DNA from: Treponema sp.
Lineage (GTDB): Bacteria > Spirochaetota > Spirochaetia > Treponematales > Treponemataceae
DNA length: 7,455 nt
Reading direction: 5' to 3'
NCBI GenBank assembly: GCA_012799545.1
Contig: JAAZLA010000057.1
Coordinates: 1-7,455, forward strand
Made by a program: the position numbers and the translations under genes. This document shows, piece after piece, positions 1 through 6,411 of the stretch (the stretch's first letter is position 1; the number at the start of each line of letters is the position of its first letter). The notes beneath the pieces are model-generated. The model saw only the letters and a list, made by a program, of their open reading frames with translations. It was not told the origin of the DNA and made no database searches.

Positions 1-1165
1 CTTCTGACTCTGCATAGATAGCAAGCAATCGACGAAGTACCCCACAAGCTTCCTTTGTCTTGGGCCCTGAAACACGATTTGCCAAACGACTAATACTTGC
101 CAAGACATCGATTGCGGGATAGTGGTAGGCTTGGGCGAGGCGTCTACTTAAAACAATATGTCCGTCGAGGGTACCGCGAACCTTGTCTGTAATGGGTTCG
201 TCCATATCATCGCCGTCGACGAGCACAGTATAAAAAGCGGTAATAGTTCCCTTTTCGCTCGTTCCGCTTCGTTCAAGGAGCTTCGGCAACAATTCAAAAA
301 CGCTCGGCGGATAACCACGCTGAGCTGGCGGTTCTCCAGCAGAAAGTCCTATTTCTCTTTGTGCATGCGCAAATCGCGTAACGGAATCGAACATGAGCAT
401 CACATCTTTGCCTTGGTCACGAAAATATTCGGCAACAGCTGTTGCAACATAGGCTCCTCGAAGACGGGCTATGGGAGATTGGTCTGAAGTAGCAGAAATA
501 ATAACCGAGCGTTTTAATCCTTCCTCCCCTAAATCTCTGTGTATAAAGTCTAAAACTTCACGTCCTCGCTCTCCGATCAGCGCAATAACATTGATATCTG
601 CGTTTGAATTTCGCGCAATCATACTGAGTAGGGTTGATTTCCCCACACCGGAGCCAGCAAAAATACCGAGTCGTTGCCCCTTTCCAACCGCTAAAAGAGA
701 ATCTATAGCGCGTACTCCTGTTACAATTCGTTCAGTGATGGGCTTTCTAGATAAAGCTGGAGGAGCAGAGGCAAGAGCAGGATAAAAGCTTGTTGTATAA
801 ATTTCGCCTTTATTGTCGCAAGCTTTACCACGAGCATCGATTACACGTCCCAAAAGCGCCTCTCCAACGCCAACTTGTAAAACAGAACCGCTTGCTATTA
901 CCTTGCAACCTATTTCGATTCCCTTTGTTTCTTCATAGGCCATAAGTTGTACTGTTGTGTGATGTAAACCGACAACTTCCGCTAAAATAGATCGACTTGT
1001 CTTTTCTCCTGGAATAGATACGAGGATATTGCAAATTTCTCCCATCACGGATTGTGGTCCATGGCTTTCAATGAGCATTCCTTTTACAGAAATAACAGAG
1101 CCCGTATATAAAATAGTATCTGTCGTCTCTGCGGTATGTATATATTTATCTATAAGCGTTTTCAT
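1..1165 (-). CDS. fliI: Flagellar type III export ATPase FliI (3' end beyond window)
   Basis: FliI is the cytoplasmic ATPase of the flagellar type III export apparatus, a homologue of the F1 alpha/beta subunits, and works as a hexamer with FliH. I translated the minus strand by hand: ATG at 1165, open for 388 codons to base 2, no frameshift. Visible motifs: Walker A AGSGVGKS at residues 170-177; GERGRE at 198-203, with E199 at the catalytic glutamate position; Walker B ending at D260 in LMFDSVTR; GEPPAQRGYPPSVF at 277-290; and SISR at 357-360, whose R360 sits where F1 alpha has its arginine finger. Residues 1 to about 95 form the N-terminal beta-barrel region. Full-length members have about 435-450 residues, so some 50-60 are missing past the edge. 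The start lies 3 bases after the fliH stop, with GGAG 9 bases upstream inside fliH, which suggests coupled translation with its partner. Confidence 0.96.
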   Translation of the reverse strand, partial: MKTLIDKYIHTAETTDTILYTGSVISVKGMLIESHGPQSVMGEICNILVSIPGEKTSRSILAEVVGLHHTTVQLMAYEETKGIEIGCKVIASGSVLQVGVGEALLGRVIDARGKACDNKGEIYTTSFYPALASAPPALSRKPITERIVTGVRAIDSLLAVGKGQRLGIFAGSGVGKSTLLSMIARNSNADINVIALIGERGREVLDFIHRDLGEEGLKRSVIISATSDQSPIARLRGAYVATAVAEYFRDQGKDVMLMFDSVTRFAHAQREIGLSAGEPPAQRGYPPSVFELLPKLLERSGTSEKGTITAFYTVLVDGDDMDEPITDKVRGTLDGHIVLSRRLAQAYHYPAIDVLASISRLANRVSGPKTKEACGVLRRLLAIYAESE

Positions 1166-1168
1166 AGA

Positions 1169-2104
1169 TTATAGCTCCGGATTGATTGAGCTAGACTTTG
1201 TAATTGTTTTAATAGGTGAAATTTCAAGGATTTTTTGTTCAAGTTCATTGAGCTGACTAGAAATTCTTGCATCGATAGCGCCAAAATCTGTTTCAACTAC
1301 ACAACCACCTTTTTCAATGGTGGTGTCTTCCACTACGGTAATGTTTTTAATGTTCTCAACAGCCTTCATAAACTCTTTTGTATGATCGCTTGTTAGTTGC
1401 AAATCTTCCAAGCTAACACGAAGTGTAACATCCCCTCGACCTTTTACCTTTCGAAGTGCTTGTACAATATTGCTCATCACAACGTTTTTTTGACTTTCAG
1501 AAATGATTTTAACAACCTTTCTTGTCATCAAAATAACCAGTTCAACTATTTGTTGTTCAGTTTCATCAAGTATTTCTTGGCGTTTACTCATAATACGCTC
1601 AATTATAAGGTGCAGTCTTCCTATGAGACGATCAACTTCATTTTGACCAGATCTATAGCCCTCTTCTCTTCCCTTATCAAAGCCTTCTTTGTGGGCATCT
1701 TTGACAAGGCTATCCCTATTTTTTTCAGCTTCTTCTTGTATTTTAAGAGCTTTTTGCTCTGCTTCTTGAATTATTTTTTGAGCTTCTAGTTCGGCTTCCG
1801 CCTTAATGATATTTGCTTCATCAGTCTTTCGCTTTACTTCCTGGAAGGCAGCATTTTCTGCATTTTTTATAATTTTTTCTGCTTCTGCATCGGTTTTTGC
1901 AAGAAGGGCTTCTTTTTCAGCTTCCCACTCTTTTTTAAAGGCTTCCGCTTCACGTCGTAAGTCATCAGCAGTAGGCCCTAAATATTCGGGGATATCAGAA
2001 ATTTCCTCTTCTTCTTCTTCGGGTGCATAGTTGTGAGAAAGTTTAAGAATTACCTTGGAATCGGTATTTGTAATTTCCGTTGGTCTAAAAACTGCCTTTG
2101 CCAT
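1169..2104 (-). CDS. fliH: Flagellar export ATPase regulator / stator-like protein FliH
   Basis: FliH binds FliI, restrains its ATPase activity and anchors it to the rotor and export gate. It is homologous to the peripheral stalk of F/V-ATPases. The protein has 311 residues, clearly longer than the roughly 235 of enteric FliH. Residues 29-34 are six glutamates. Residues 45-165 are rich in Ala/Glu/Lys and look like a long coiled coil. Glycines 141, 145, 149 and 153 form an unbroken GxxxG ladder, a hallmark of FliH. The C-terminal domain ends in the family signature EKGGCVVETDFGAIDARI at about 264-281. The paired N-terminal tryptophans of Salmonella FliH are absent; the only Trp is W60. The ATG is preceded by GAGG 7 bases upstream, with AGGAG closer in. 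Lengthened FliH fits the spoke-like links seen beneath spirochaete motors, which is an inference for this protein. Confidence 0.95.
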   Translation of the reverse strand: MAKAVFRPTEITNTDSKVILKLSHNYAPEEEEEEISDIPEYLGPTADDLRREAEAFKKEWEAEKEALLAKTDAEAEKIIKNAENAAFQEVKRKTDEANIIKAEAELEAQKIIQEAEQKALKIQEEAEKNRDSLVKDAHKEGFDKGREEGYRSGQNEVDRLIGRLHLIIERIMSKRQEILDETEQQIVELVILMTRKVVKIISESQKNVVMSNIVQALRKVKGRGDVTLRVSLEDLQLTSDHTKEFMKAVENIKNITVVEDTTIEKGGCVVETDFGAIDARISSQLNELEQKILEISPIKTITKSSSINPEL

Positions 2105-2134
2105 TCTCCTACCTCAATTCACAGATTTATGAAA

Positions 2135-2155
2135 TCAAAAATGCGCTATTTTTGA
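2135..2155 (-). other. Perfect hairpin in the fliG-fliH gap
   Basis: On the minus strand the 8-base arm TCAAAAAT is followed by the loop AGCGC and the exact complement ATTTTTGA. It begins 9 bases past the fliG stop (TAG at 2164-2166, itself followed in frame by TAA). The stem is AT-rich and no uninterrupted T-run follows, so a strong intrinsic terminator is unlikely. It could be a weak attenuator, an RNA processing or stability element, or chance in AT-rich spacer. The inverted repeat is seen directly; any role is inferred. Confidence 0.5.
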
Positions 2156-2163
2156 ATATTTTA

Positions 2164-3243
2164 CTATACAACAATCTCGTCTTCTCCAGAACGTGCAATA
2201 ACAATTTCACCAGAATCTTCAAGACGGCGAATTGTAGAAACAATTTTTTGCTGTGCTTCTTCAACATCTTTAAGCCGAACAGGTCCCATAAACTCCATAT
2301 CTTCCTTAAGCATCGCAGCAGCACGTTTTGACATGTTTCTAAATATTTTATCTTGTACCTCTGTATCAACCGCCTTGAGCGCCTTAGCAAGCTCTTGGGT
2401 GTCGACTTCTCGCATAACCTTTTGTATAGCACGGTCGTCGAGCATAACAATATCTTCGAAAACGAACATTCGCTTTTTGATTTCTTCTGCCAAGTCTGGA
2501 TCATCTTCTTCAAGCGATTCAATAATGGATTTTTCAGAAGAACGATCTACAAGGTTTAGAATTTCAACAATACTTTCAACACCACCTGCTGCGGTATAGT
2601 CTTCACTAGAAAGCGTCGAAAGTTTCTTTTCGAGTACTCGCTCAACTTCACGCAATACATCGGGAGAAGTTCTATCCATGGTTGCAATTCGCCGCGCAAC
2701 ATCGCTTTGTATTTCATCGGGAAGATTTTGTAAAATAACGGAAGCCTTATTTGGCTCAAGATAGGCTAAAATAAGTGCTATCGTTTGCGGGTGTTCTTGC
2801 TGAATAAAGTTCAATAAGTGAGCGGGGTCAGTTCGCCGAATAAAGTCAAAGGGGCGCACTTGCAAAGAACTGGTAAGGCGATTGATAATATCGATTGCCT
2901 TTTGACTTCCAAGAGATTTTTCAAGTAGTTCGCGAGCATAATCAATACCACCTGAAGTAATAAAGTTCTGTGCGGCCATAAGCTCTTGAAATTCTTCTAA
3001 GATTGCTTCTTTTATTTCTGAGTCAACGGTGTCAAGTCGCGCAATTTCAAAGGTGAGCGTTTCTATTTCATCTTCTCGCAAATGCTTAAATATTTCAGAA
3101 GAAAGCTCAGATCCTAAGGAAACTAAAAAAATTGCCGCTTTTTGTCTACCGGTAAGAGATTTATAATCTTTTGGCTTCTTACTACCGGTTGAGGCTGTAG
3201 CGCCAGCGGGTGCGCTTGATTTCGATTTCGCTTGTGCAGCCAT
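2164..3243 (-). CDS. fliG: Flagellar motor switch protein FliG
   Basis: FliG is the rotor protein that takes torque from the MotA/MotB stator. It sits on the FliF ring and carries FliM/FliN. The 359-residue product is slightly longer than typical (about 330-340). Residues 1-26 are a low-complexity Ala/Ser/Lys/Gly tail, and the FliF-binding N domain starts at about SLTGRQKAAIF (29-39). The middle domain has EHPQ at 150-153, followed by a Gly-Gly linker at 220-221 and MFVF at 259-262. The C-terminal torque helix keeps the expected charges K290, R307, E314, D315 and R323, matching K264, R281, D288, D289 and R297 of E. coli, so a working rotor is predicted. Spirochaetes often carry two FliG proteins; the basal-body operon copy is usually FliG2, the main motor form. 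The ATG is 1 base after the fliF stop, and its GGAGG lies in the last codons of fliF, implying coupling. Confidence 0.97.
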   Translation of the reverse strand: MAAQAKSKSSAPAGATASTGSKKPKDYKSLTGRQKAAIFLVSLGSELSSEIFKHLREDEIETLTFEIARLDTVDSEIKEAILEEFQELMAAQNFITSGGIDYARELLEKSLGSQKAIDIINRLTSSLQVRPFDFIRRTDPAHLLNFIQQEHPQTIALILAYLEPNKASVILQNLPDEIQSDVARRIATMDRTSPDVLREVERVLEKKLSTLSSEDYTAAGGVESIVEILNLVDRSSEKSIIESLEEDDPDLAEEIKKRMFVFEDIVMLDDRAIQKVMREVDTQELAKALKAVDTEVQDKIFRNMSKRAAAMLKEDMEFMGPVRLKDVEEAQQKIVSTIRRLEDSGEIVIARSGEDEIVV

Positions 3244-3244
3244 A

Positions 3245-4951
3245 CTATTCCTCCATCAACCAAGTTCTTATGAGCATAGCAACATCCTCTGGATGATCTT
3301 TTGCGAGTGCAATTGCATTTTCTTGCAATTCTGCACGTCTACGCTCTTCAACAGACATAGTAACTTCCATGCCAGCTCGTTCTGCTTCCAAAAAGGTTTC
3401 TTGGCGCATTTTTGCGTGCTGTCTGAGCAGCTCTTCTTCTTTTAATCGTCGACGTTTTTCAAGCTCGCGAGATATCGTTCTAAAAATAATAAAGGCAAGT
3501 AAAACAAGAACAATGCCGCTCAAAATATAAAAGACCGTTTTCTTTGTTTGTTGCGCACGTAAAAGTGCCGCATCTTCGGCGGCAAATTGTGCTGTTCGGT
3601 CAAACTGAATATTTTGTACAGAAACAGAGTCGCCTCTTCCTCGTTGATAGCCTATAGCATCTTCAACAAGTCGTGTTGTGTTTGCAAGTTCTTCTGCGGT
3701 AAGCGGTATATATTCTCTTTTTATAGAGCGATCAGGTAAAAGTTCTGGCTCACCTTTGTCGTTATAGACAATTCTATTTCGTCCATCGATATTTACCGAA
3801 ACAGAAATACGATCAATCGAAGGACTAATCTCTTCTTGAATTTGCTTTTTATTTATAACCTCATTTCGTTTTACTCCCGTTTCTTCAGAAACACCATAGA
3901 GGTTTGACATGTCAGAATAGACAGGAGCTGTTTGACCCTCAGCACCAGCGGGTCCTTCAGGATTATAGCCGGTACCAGTCCAACGTTTTGTAACGGTTTC
4001 TGACGAAAGTGTAATAGATTCTACGAGTTCAGAGTCATCATAGGGTGTGTCGGGATTATCTGGGCGAATAGTAATAGGAGAATACTCAGTTGCGTCAACA
4101 AAACGTTTTGACATATTCATATCAATTTTGATATTTAAGTCGCGCACGCGATCAGGGGTAAATATCTGTTGCAGAGCAGAAAGCACCTTTGCTCTATACT
4201 GCGTTTCTAGGGTAGAAATAAGTTTTTGTTCACGCGCTATAATATCAACACGATCAATTTCTGCCATTCCAGCAAAGTCGTTTAAGACATTACCATTTGA
4301 ATCAGTAATAGTAATATTTTCTTCTTTAAGACCTTCAACTGCAAAAAGTAAGAGTTTTTGTATACCCTGCAATTTCTTTTTGTTTGTTAAAATATCGCTT
4401 CCGGGTCTATGATATAAAATAACACTTGCGGTTGTCGGATTTTGATCAGCTGCAAAAAGAGTTCTCTCAGGACGGGTTATAACAACATTTGCCCTATCGA
4501 CTTCTTCAAGAGATTCAATGTGCTGTGTTACTTGGTTTGTAATAGACCTAAGCAAGTTTACATTTCGCTCAAAATCAGTCGTTGTCCAGCGCTCGGTATC
4601 GAAGAGATTCCAAGGACTGACATTTGTAGGAGTTAAATCTTCTCGCACCAAAAGAGTCCGTGCCTTTCGTGCTGTTTTCTCATCCGCAACTGAAATAATA
4701 CCTGCAGCATTTACCGTCGCCTGAATATTTTCTTCAGAAAGACGTATAAGGATCCTATCGCGAGAATCCTCGTCAGTAATGGGAATATTATACAATGGCA
4801 CAGTGCTTGGCGATGAGGATAAGACAGATATAAAAACGATTGCACCAATGACAAAGATAATTATGCCAGTAATTACCACTTTTTGTACTGTGCTACCCTT
4901 CGACCAAACTGTTTTAATTTGTGAAAAAAGCTTTTTAAGCCATTCGTTCAT
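3245..4951 (-). CDS. fliF: Flagellar MS-ring protein FliF
   Basis: FliF assembles the MS ring in the inner membrane, the base on which switch, rod and export gate are built. From the chosen ATG the protein has 568 residues. TM1 is at about 25-45 (VVITGIIIFVIGAIVFI) and TM2 at about 472-490 (TVFYILSGIVLVLLAFIIF); the ring-building domains between them face the periplasm. The conserved VDRANVVITRPERTLF lies at 151-166. The cytoplasmic tail is charged and ends in a FliG-binding helix around ALAKDHPEDVAMLIRTWL. Start choice: a TTG at 4990 in the same frame would add 22 nonmembrane residues' worth of upstream sequence up to 13 codons, but it overlaps a predicted -10 box. ATG 4954 lies only 2 bases from the GGGAGG ribosome site, whereas ATG 4951 lies 5 bases away and yields MNEWLKKLF. 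The gene has its own likely promoter in the 149-base gap after fliE. Confidence 0.96.
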   Translation of the reverse strand: MNEWLKKLFSQIKTVWSKGSTVQKVVITGIIIFVIGAIVFISVLSSSPSTVPLYNIPITDEDSRDRILIRLSEENIQATVNAAGIISVADEKTARKARTLLVREDLTPTNVSPWNLFDTERWTTTDFERNVNLLRSITNQVTQHIESLEEVDRANVVITRPERTLFAADQNPTTASVILYHRPGSDILTNKKKLQGIQKLLLFAVEGLKEENITITDSNGNVLNDFAGMAEIDRVDIIAREQKLISTLETQYRAKVLSALQQIFTPDRVRDLNIKIDMNMSKRFVDATEYSPITIRPDNPDTPYDDSELVESITLSSETVTKRWTGTGYNPEGPAGAEGQTAPVYSDMSNLYGVSEETGVKRNEVINKKQIQEEISPSIDRISVSVNIDGRNRIVYNDKGEPELLPDRSIKREYIPLTAEELANTTRLVEDAIGYQRGRGDSVSVQNIQFDRTAQFAAEDAALLRAQQTKKTVFYILSGIVLVLLAFIIFRTISRELEKRRRLKEEELLRQHAKMRQETFLEAERAGMEVTMSVEERRRAELQENAIALAKDHPEDVAMLIRTWLMEE

Positions 4952-4955
4952 CATG

Positions 4956-4962
4956 CCCTCCC
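4956..4962 (-). promoter_or_regulatory. fliF ribosome binding site that decides the start
   Basis: The minus strand reads GGGAGGG just ahead of two adjacent ATG codons at 4954 and 4951. Spacing from GGAGG is 2 bases to the first and 5 to the second, which favours the second. An upstream TTG at 4990 has no such site at a useful distance. Confidence 0.8.
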
Positions 4963-4989
4963 GTGAACGAATAAATAATATATTGTTCA

Positions 4990-5000
4990 ATTATAGCATA
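4990..5000 (-). promoter_or_regulatory. Extended -10 sigma-70-type promoter for fliF
   Basis: The minus strand reads TATGC followed by TATAAT: a perfect -10 hexamer (4995-4990) with a TGn extension (4998-4996). The -35 region 17 bases upstream is poor (TTTTAA, 3 of 6), which is usual for extended -10 promoters. Predicted transcription start is near 4983, giving a leader of about 32 bases that includes the fliF ribosome site. Two A-tracts (5030-5036 and 5022-5027) lie at about -39 to -53, where an UP element would sit. This would drive fliF-fliG-fliH-fliI independently of upstream genes. Confidence 0.65.
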
Positions 5001-5021
5001 AGAACTCAAAACTTAAAAGCG

Positions 5022-5036
5022 TTTTTTCGTTTTTTT
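5022..5036 (-). promoter_or_regulatory. A-tract pair, possible UP element for the fliF promoter
   Basis: The minus strand has seven A, then CG, then six A, forming two tandem copies of AAAAAACG. Their placement, about -39 to -53 from the predicted fliF start site, matches where the RNA polymerase alpha C-terminal domain contacts UP elements. The sequence is seen directly; the role is inferred from position and could be chance AT-richness. Confidence 0.35.
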
Positions 5037-5062
5037 GCTATAAATCAAGGGGTATTTGCTAT
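5034..5062 (-). repeat. Two ATAGCAAA boxes 21 bases apart upstream of fliF
   Basis: The octamer ATAGCAAA occurs on the minus strand at 5062-5055 and again at 5041-5034, with starts 21 bases apart, two helical turns. Both lie upstream of the predicted fliF promoter (roughly -51 to -79). Such spacing is typical of paired protein sites on one DNA face, but the boxes are short and the region is AT-rich, so an operator role is only a suggestion. Confidence 0.35.
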
Positions 5063-5100
5063 TTAGAAGCTAAAATCTTCTTTTTATAAGCAACTTTCTT

Positions 5101-5451
5101 TTATCGAGTGGTCGTAATTTCTGACCATCCCTTTATCATCCTATCTATAACCGCTTGTGCTAAGGATAGGGACAAATTTGCTTCTGCCATTGCTATGGTT
5201 ACATCATGTGCGTCGACTGAATCAGGGTCGATAATTACCTGCTCAAATAAGGCAGAGCTTTTGTTTTGTGAATCGTTTACATAGGAAATAGCATCCAAAA
5301 GATAGTTGTCAAAAGACTTTCCCTCTTCAGTATTTGTTATGCCCAAACCATCTTTTGTTTTTTCTAAAGCCTTGCTTAATTGAGTACTTGAAACAGCATT
5401 TGAGGCTGTTGTACTTGCATTATAACGCAATAAATCCAATGAACTAATCAT
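5101..5451 (-). CDS. fliE: Flagellar hook-basal body protein FliE
   Basis: FliE is the small export substrate that joins the MS ring to the proximal rod and is needed for export of later rod proteins. The 116-residue product matches the family's usual size of about 100-120. The conserved C-terminal half is clear: SVDAHDVTIAMAEANLSLSL at 79-98, then AQAVIDRMIKGWSEI at 98-112, where most FliE have a VRNK...AYQEI-like helix. The N-terminal half is Ser/Thr/Ala-rich and predicted helical, with no signal peptide, as expected for a type III substrate. Start choice: ATG 5451 has GGGAGG 5 bases upstream. An in-frame TTG at 5469 would add six residues but would place this ribosome site inside the gene. 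It lies 29 bases after flgC and 149 bases before fliF. Confidence 0.94.
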   Translation of the reverse strand: MISSLDLLRYNASTTASNAVSSTQLSKALEKTKDGLGITNTEEGKSFDNYLLDAISYVNDSQNKSSALFEQVIIDPDSVDAHDVTIAMAEANLSLSLAQAVIDRMIKGWSEITTTR

Positions 5452-5456
5452 GAAGT

Positions 5457-5462
5457 CCTCCC
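5457..5462 (-). promoter_or_regulatory. fliE ribosome binding site that decides the start
   Basis: GGGAGG on the minus strand ends 5 bases before ATG 5451. It supports that ATG over the in-frame TTG at 5469, which lies upstream of the site. Confidence 0.8.
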
Positions 5463-5480
5463 AAACCAATCATAGCATAT

Positions 5481-5936
5481 TTATTTTCCAATCTGCAAGG
5501 CGGATTGAAACATTTCTTTTGAACCTTGTATAACCGTAGCATTCGCTTCATAGGCACGAGATGCAGAAATAAGGTTCACCATTTCATTTACGATATTTAC
5601 ATTTGGATACTCGACATAGCCAGTATTTGGACCACTTTGAATAGCATCAGGGTGTGTGGGGTCATAGACAAGGCGACCTTGGCTATTGTCTTTTTCTACC
5701 CGAAGCGCGCGAACACCCTTCCCTACTCCTGAGTCCTTATCTGCAGGAACAAAGGGATTTCGATACTGTAAATCATCTTGAATTGCTTCTAGAATAAGCG
5801 TCGATTTTTTAAACTTTCCGCCGTCCGCTGTTCTCGTTGTAGAGGCATTTGCAATATTGTCTGAGATGATATCGCCTCGTAAGCGTTCAACGGACATTCC
5901 TGTCGCTGCTATATTGATACTGGTAAAAAGTCCCAT
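5481..5936 (-). CDS. flgC: Flagellar proximal rod protein FlgC
   Basis: FlgC is one of the proximal rod subunits of the flagellar basal body, exported by the flagellar type III system. The 151-residue product has the usual family layout. Near the N-terminus is the rod/hook signature around ISDNIANASTTRT (24-36). A variable middle follows, then the strongly conserved C-terminal stretch GYVEYPNVNIVNEMVNLIS at 106-124 and SRAYEANATVIQ at 126-137. Both ends are helical and pair with FlgB and other rod proteins in the assembled rod. The ATG lies 10 bases after flgB; its AAGGA ribosome site overlaps the flgB stop codon with 6-base spacing, so translation is probably coupled. No signal peptide is seen, as expected. 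Confidence 0.97.
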   Translation of the reverse strand: MGLFTSINIAATGMSVERLRGDIISDNIANASTTRTADGGKFKKSTLILEAIQDDLQYRNPFVPADKDSGVGKGVRALRVEKDNSQGRLVYDPTHPDAIQSGPNTGYVEYPNVNIVNEMVNLISASRAYEANATVIQGSKEMFQSALQIGK

Positions 5937-5946
5937 TTTTTATCCT

Positions 5947-6360
5947 TTATTTAAGCACAATGTGCATTTGTGAAAATTGAAATGATTGCATTTGAGTAAG
6001 TAATTGATAGTTCAACTGCGTTTTCAAAATATCCATGGCTTCAGCTTCGGCATCAACGTTGTTGCCATTCGCATCGCTTGTTGTGGCATAATCGAGTACG
6101 CGACGAGGTTCAACAGTTCTATAATCGGTATAGGTTTTTGATTGGATATGGCGATCATCGCTTGTTTTTAACACAAAACTGTCTTTTGCATTTTTTTCTG
6201 AGTCGATAGCCTCTTTTAAGGCTGCTTCAAAATTTACTGTCGTTCGTTTGAAGTTTGGCACTCCGGCATTTGCGAGGTTGTTTGCACTCACCGAATATCG
6301 TAGCGTGCTCACATCCATCGCTCTATGCAATAAATCAACTGACCGTGTAAAACTGTTCAT
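5947..6360 (-). CDS. flgB: Flagellar proximal rod protein FlgB
   Basis: FlgB is a proximal rod subunit, placed between FliE and FlgC and secreted by the flagellar export system. The 137-residue product is of normal family length. The N-terminal rod signature is present as SVSANNLANAGVPNFKR (23-39), and the C-terminal part has GNNVDAEAEAMDI at 99-111 followed by a hydrophobic helix ending in MHIVLK. The ATG at 6360 has GGGGGA 4 bases upstream, a less typical purine run than the GGAGG used by its neighbours. It is the first flagellar gene after hslU and sits just downstream of a sigma-28-like promoter, so it probably opens the motility transcription unit, though read-through from hslU is also possible because no terminator separates them. 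Confidence 0.97.
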   Translation of the reverse strand: MNSFTRSVDLLHRAMDVSTLRYSVSANNLANAGVPNFKRTTVNFEAALKEAIDSEKNAKDSFVLKTSDDRHIQSKTYTDYRTVEPRRVLDYATTSDANGNNVDAEAEAMDILKTQLNYQLLTQMQSFQFSQMHIVLK

Positions 6361-6368
6361 TTAATCCC

Positions 6369-6411
6369 CCATTTGAATGAAATGTTACAATTTAAACATC
6401 GGCCATTTGAA
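6369..6411 (-). repeat. Nine-base direct repeat TTCAAATGG in the hslU-flgB gap
   Basis: TTCAAATGG occurs on the minus strand at 6411-6403, inside the sigma-28-like promoter, and again at 6377-6369, running into the flgB ribosome site. The copies start 34 bases apart within a 59-base gap. This is a direct observation. It may mark binding sites for one protein or may be chance. Confidence 0.4.

Noticed and set aside
471..785. Plus-strand reading frame antisense to fliI
   Set aside because: The minus strand here encodes the uninterrupted FliI catalytic core, including Walker A; the plus-strand frame has no recognisable family.
1168..1173. TATAAT on the minus strand at the fliH-fliI junction
   Set aside because: It overlaps the fliH stop, lacks a TGn extension and any -35 match (GTCTAG), and would start transcription inside fliI.
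1397..1789. 130-residue plus-strand reading frame antisense to fliH
   Set aside because: Phe/Asn/Leu-rich composition is that of the complement of a Glu/Lys-rich gene; no ribosome site or family resemblance.
2003..2020. GAA/GAG trinucleotide run encoding six glutamates in FliH, as a possible phase-variation tract
   Set aside because: Slippage by three bases keeps the frame, so it cannot switch the gene off; it only suggests possible length variation.
2127..2522. 131-residue minus-strand frame overlapping the end of fliG in another frame
   Set aside because: It lies almost wholly within the conserved FliG C-terminal domain and has Leu/Lys-rich, non-family sequence.
5065..5081. Small inverted repeat AGAAG/CTTCT after fliE, followed on the plus strand by a T-run
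   Set aside because: The stem is only 5 bp and the T-run is on the plus strand, where there is no gene to terminate; on the minus strand no T-run follows.
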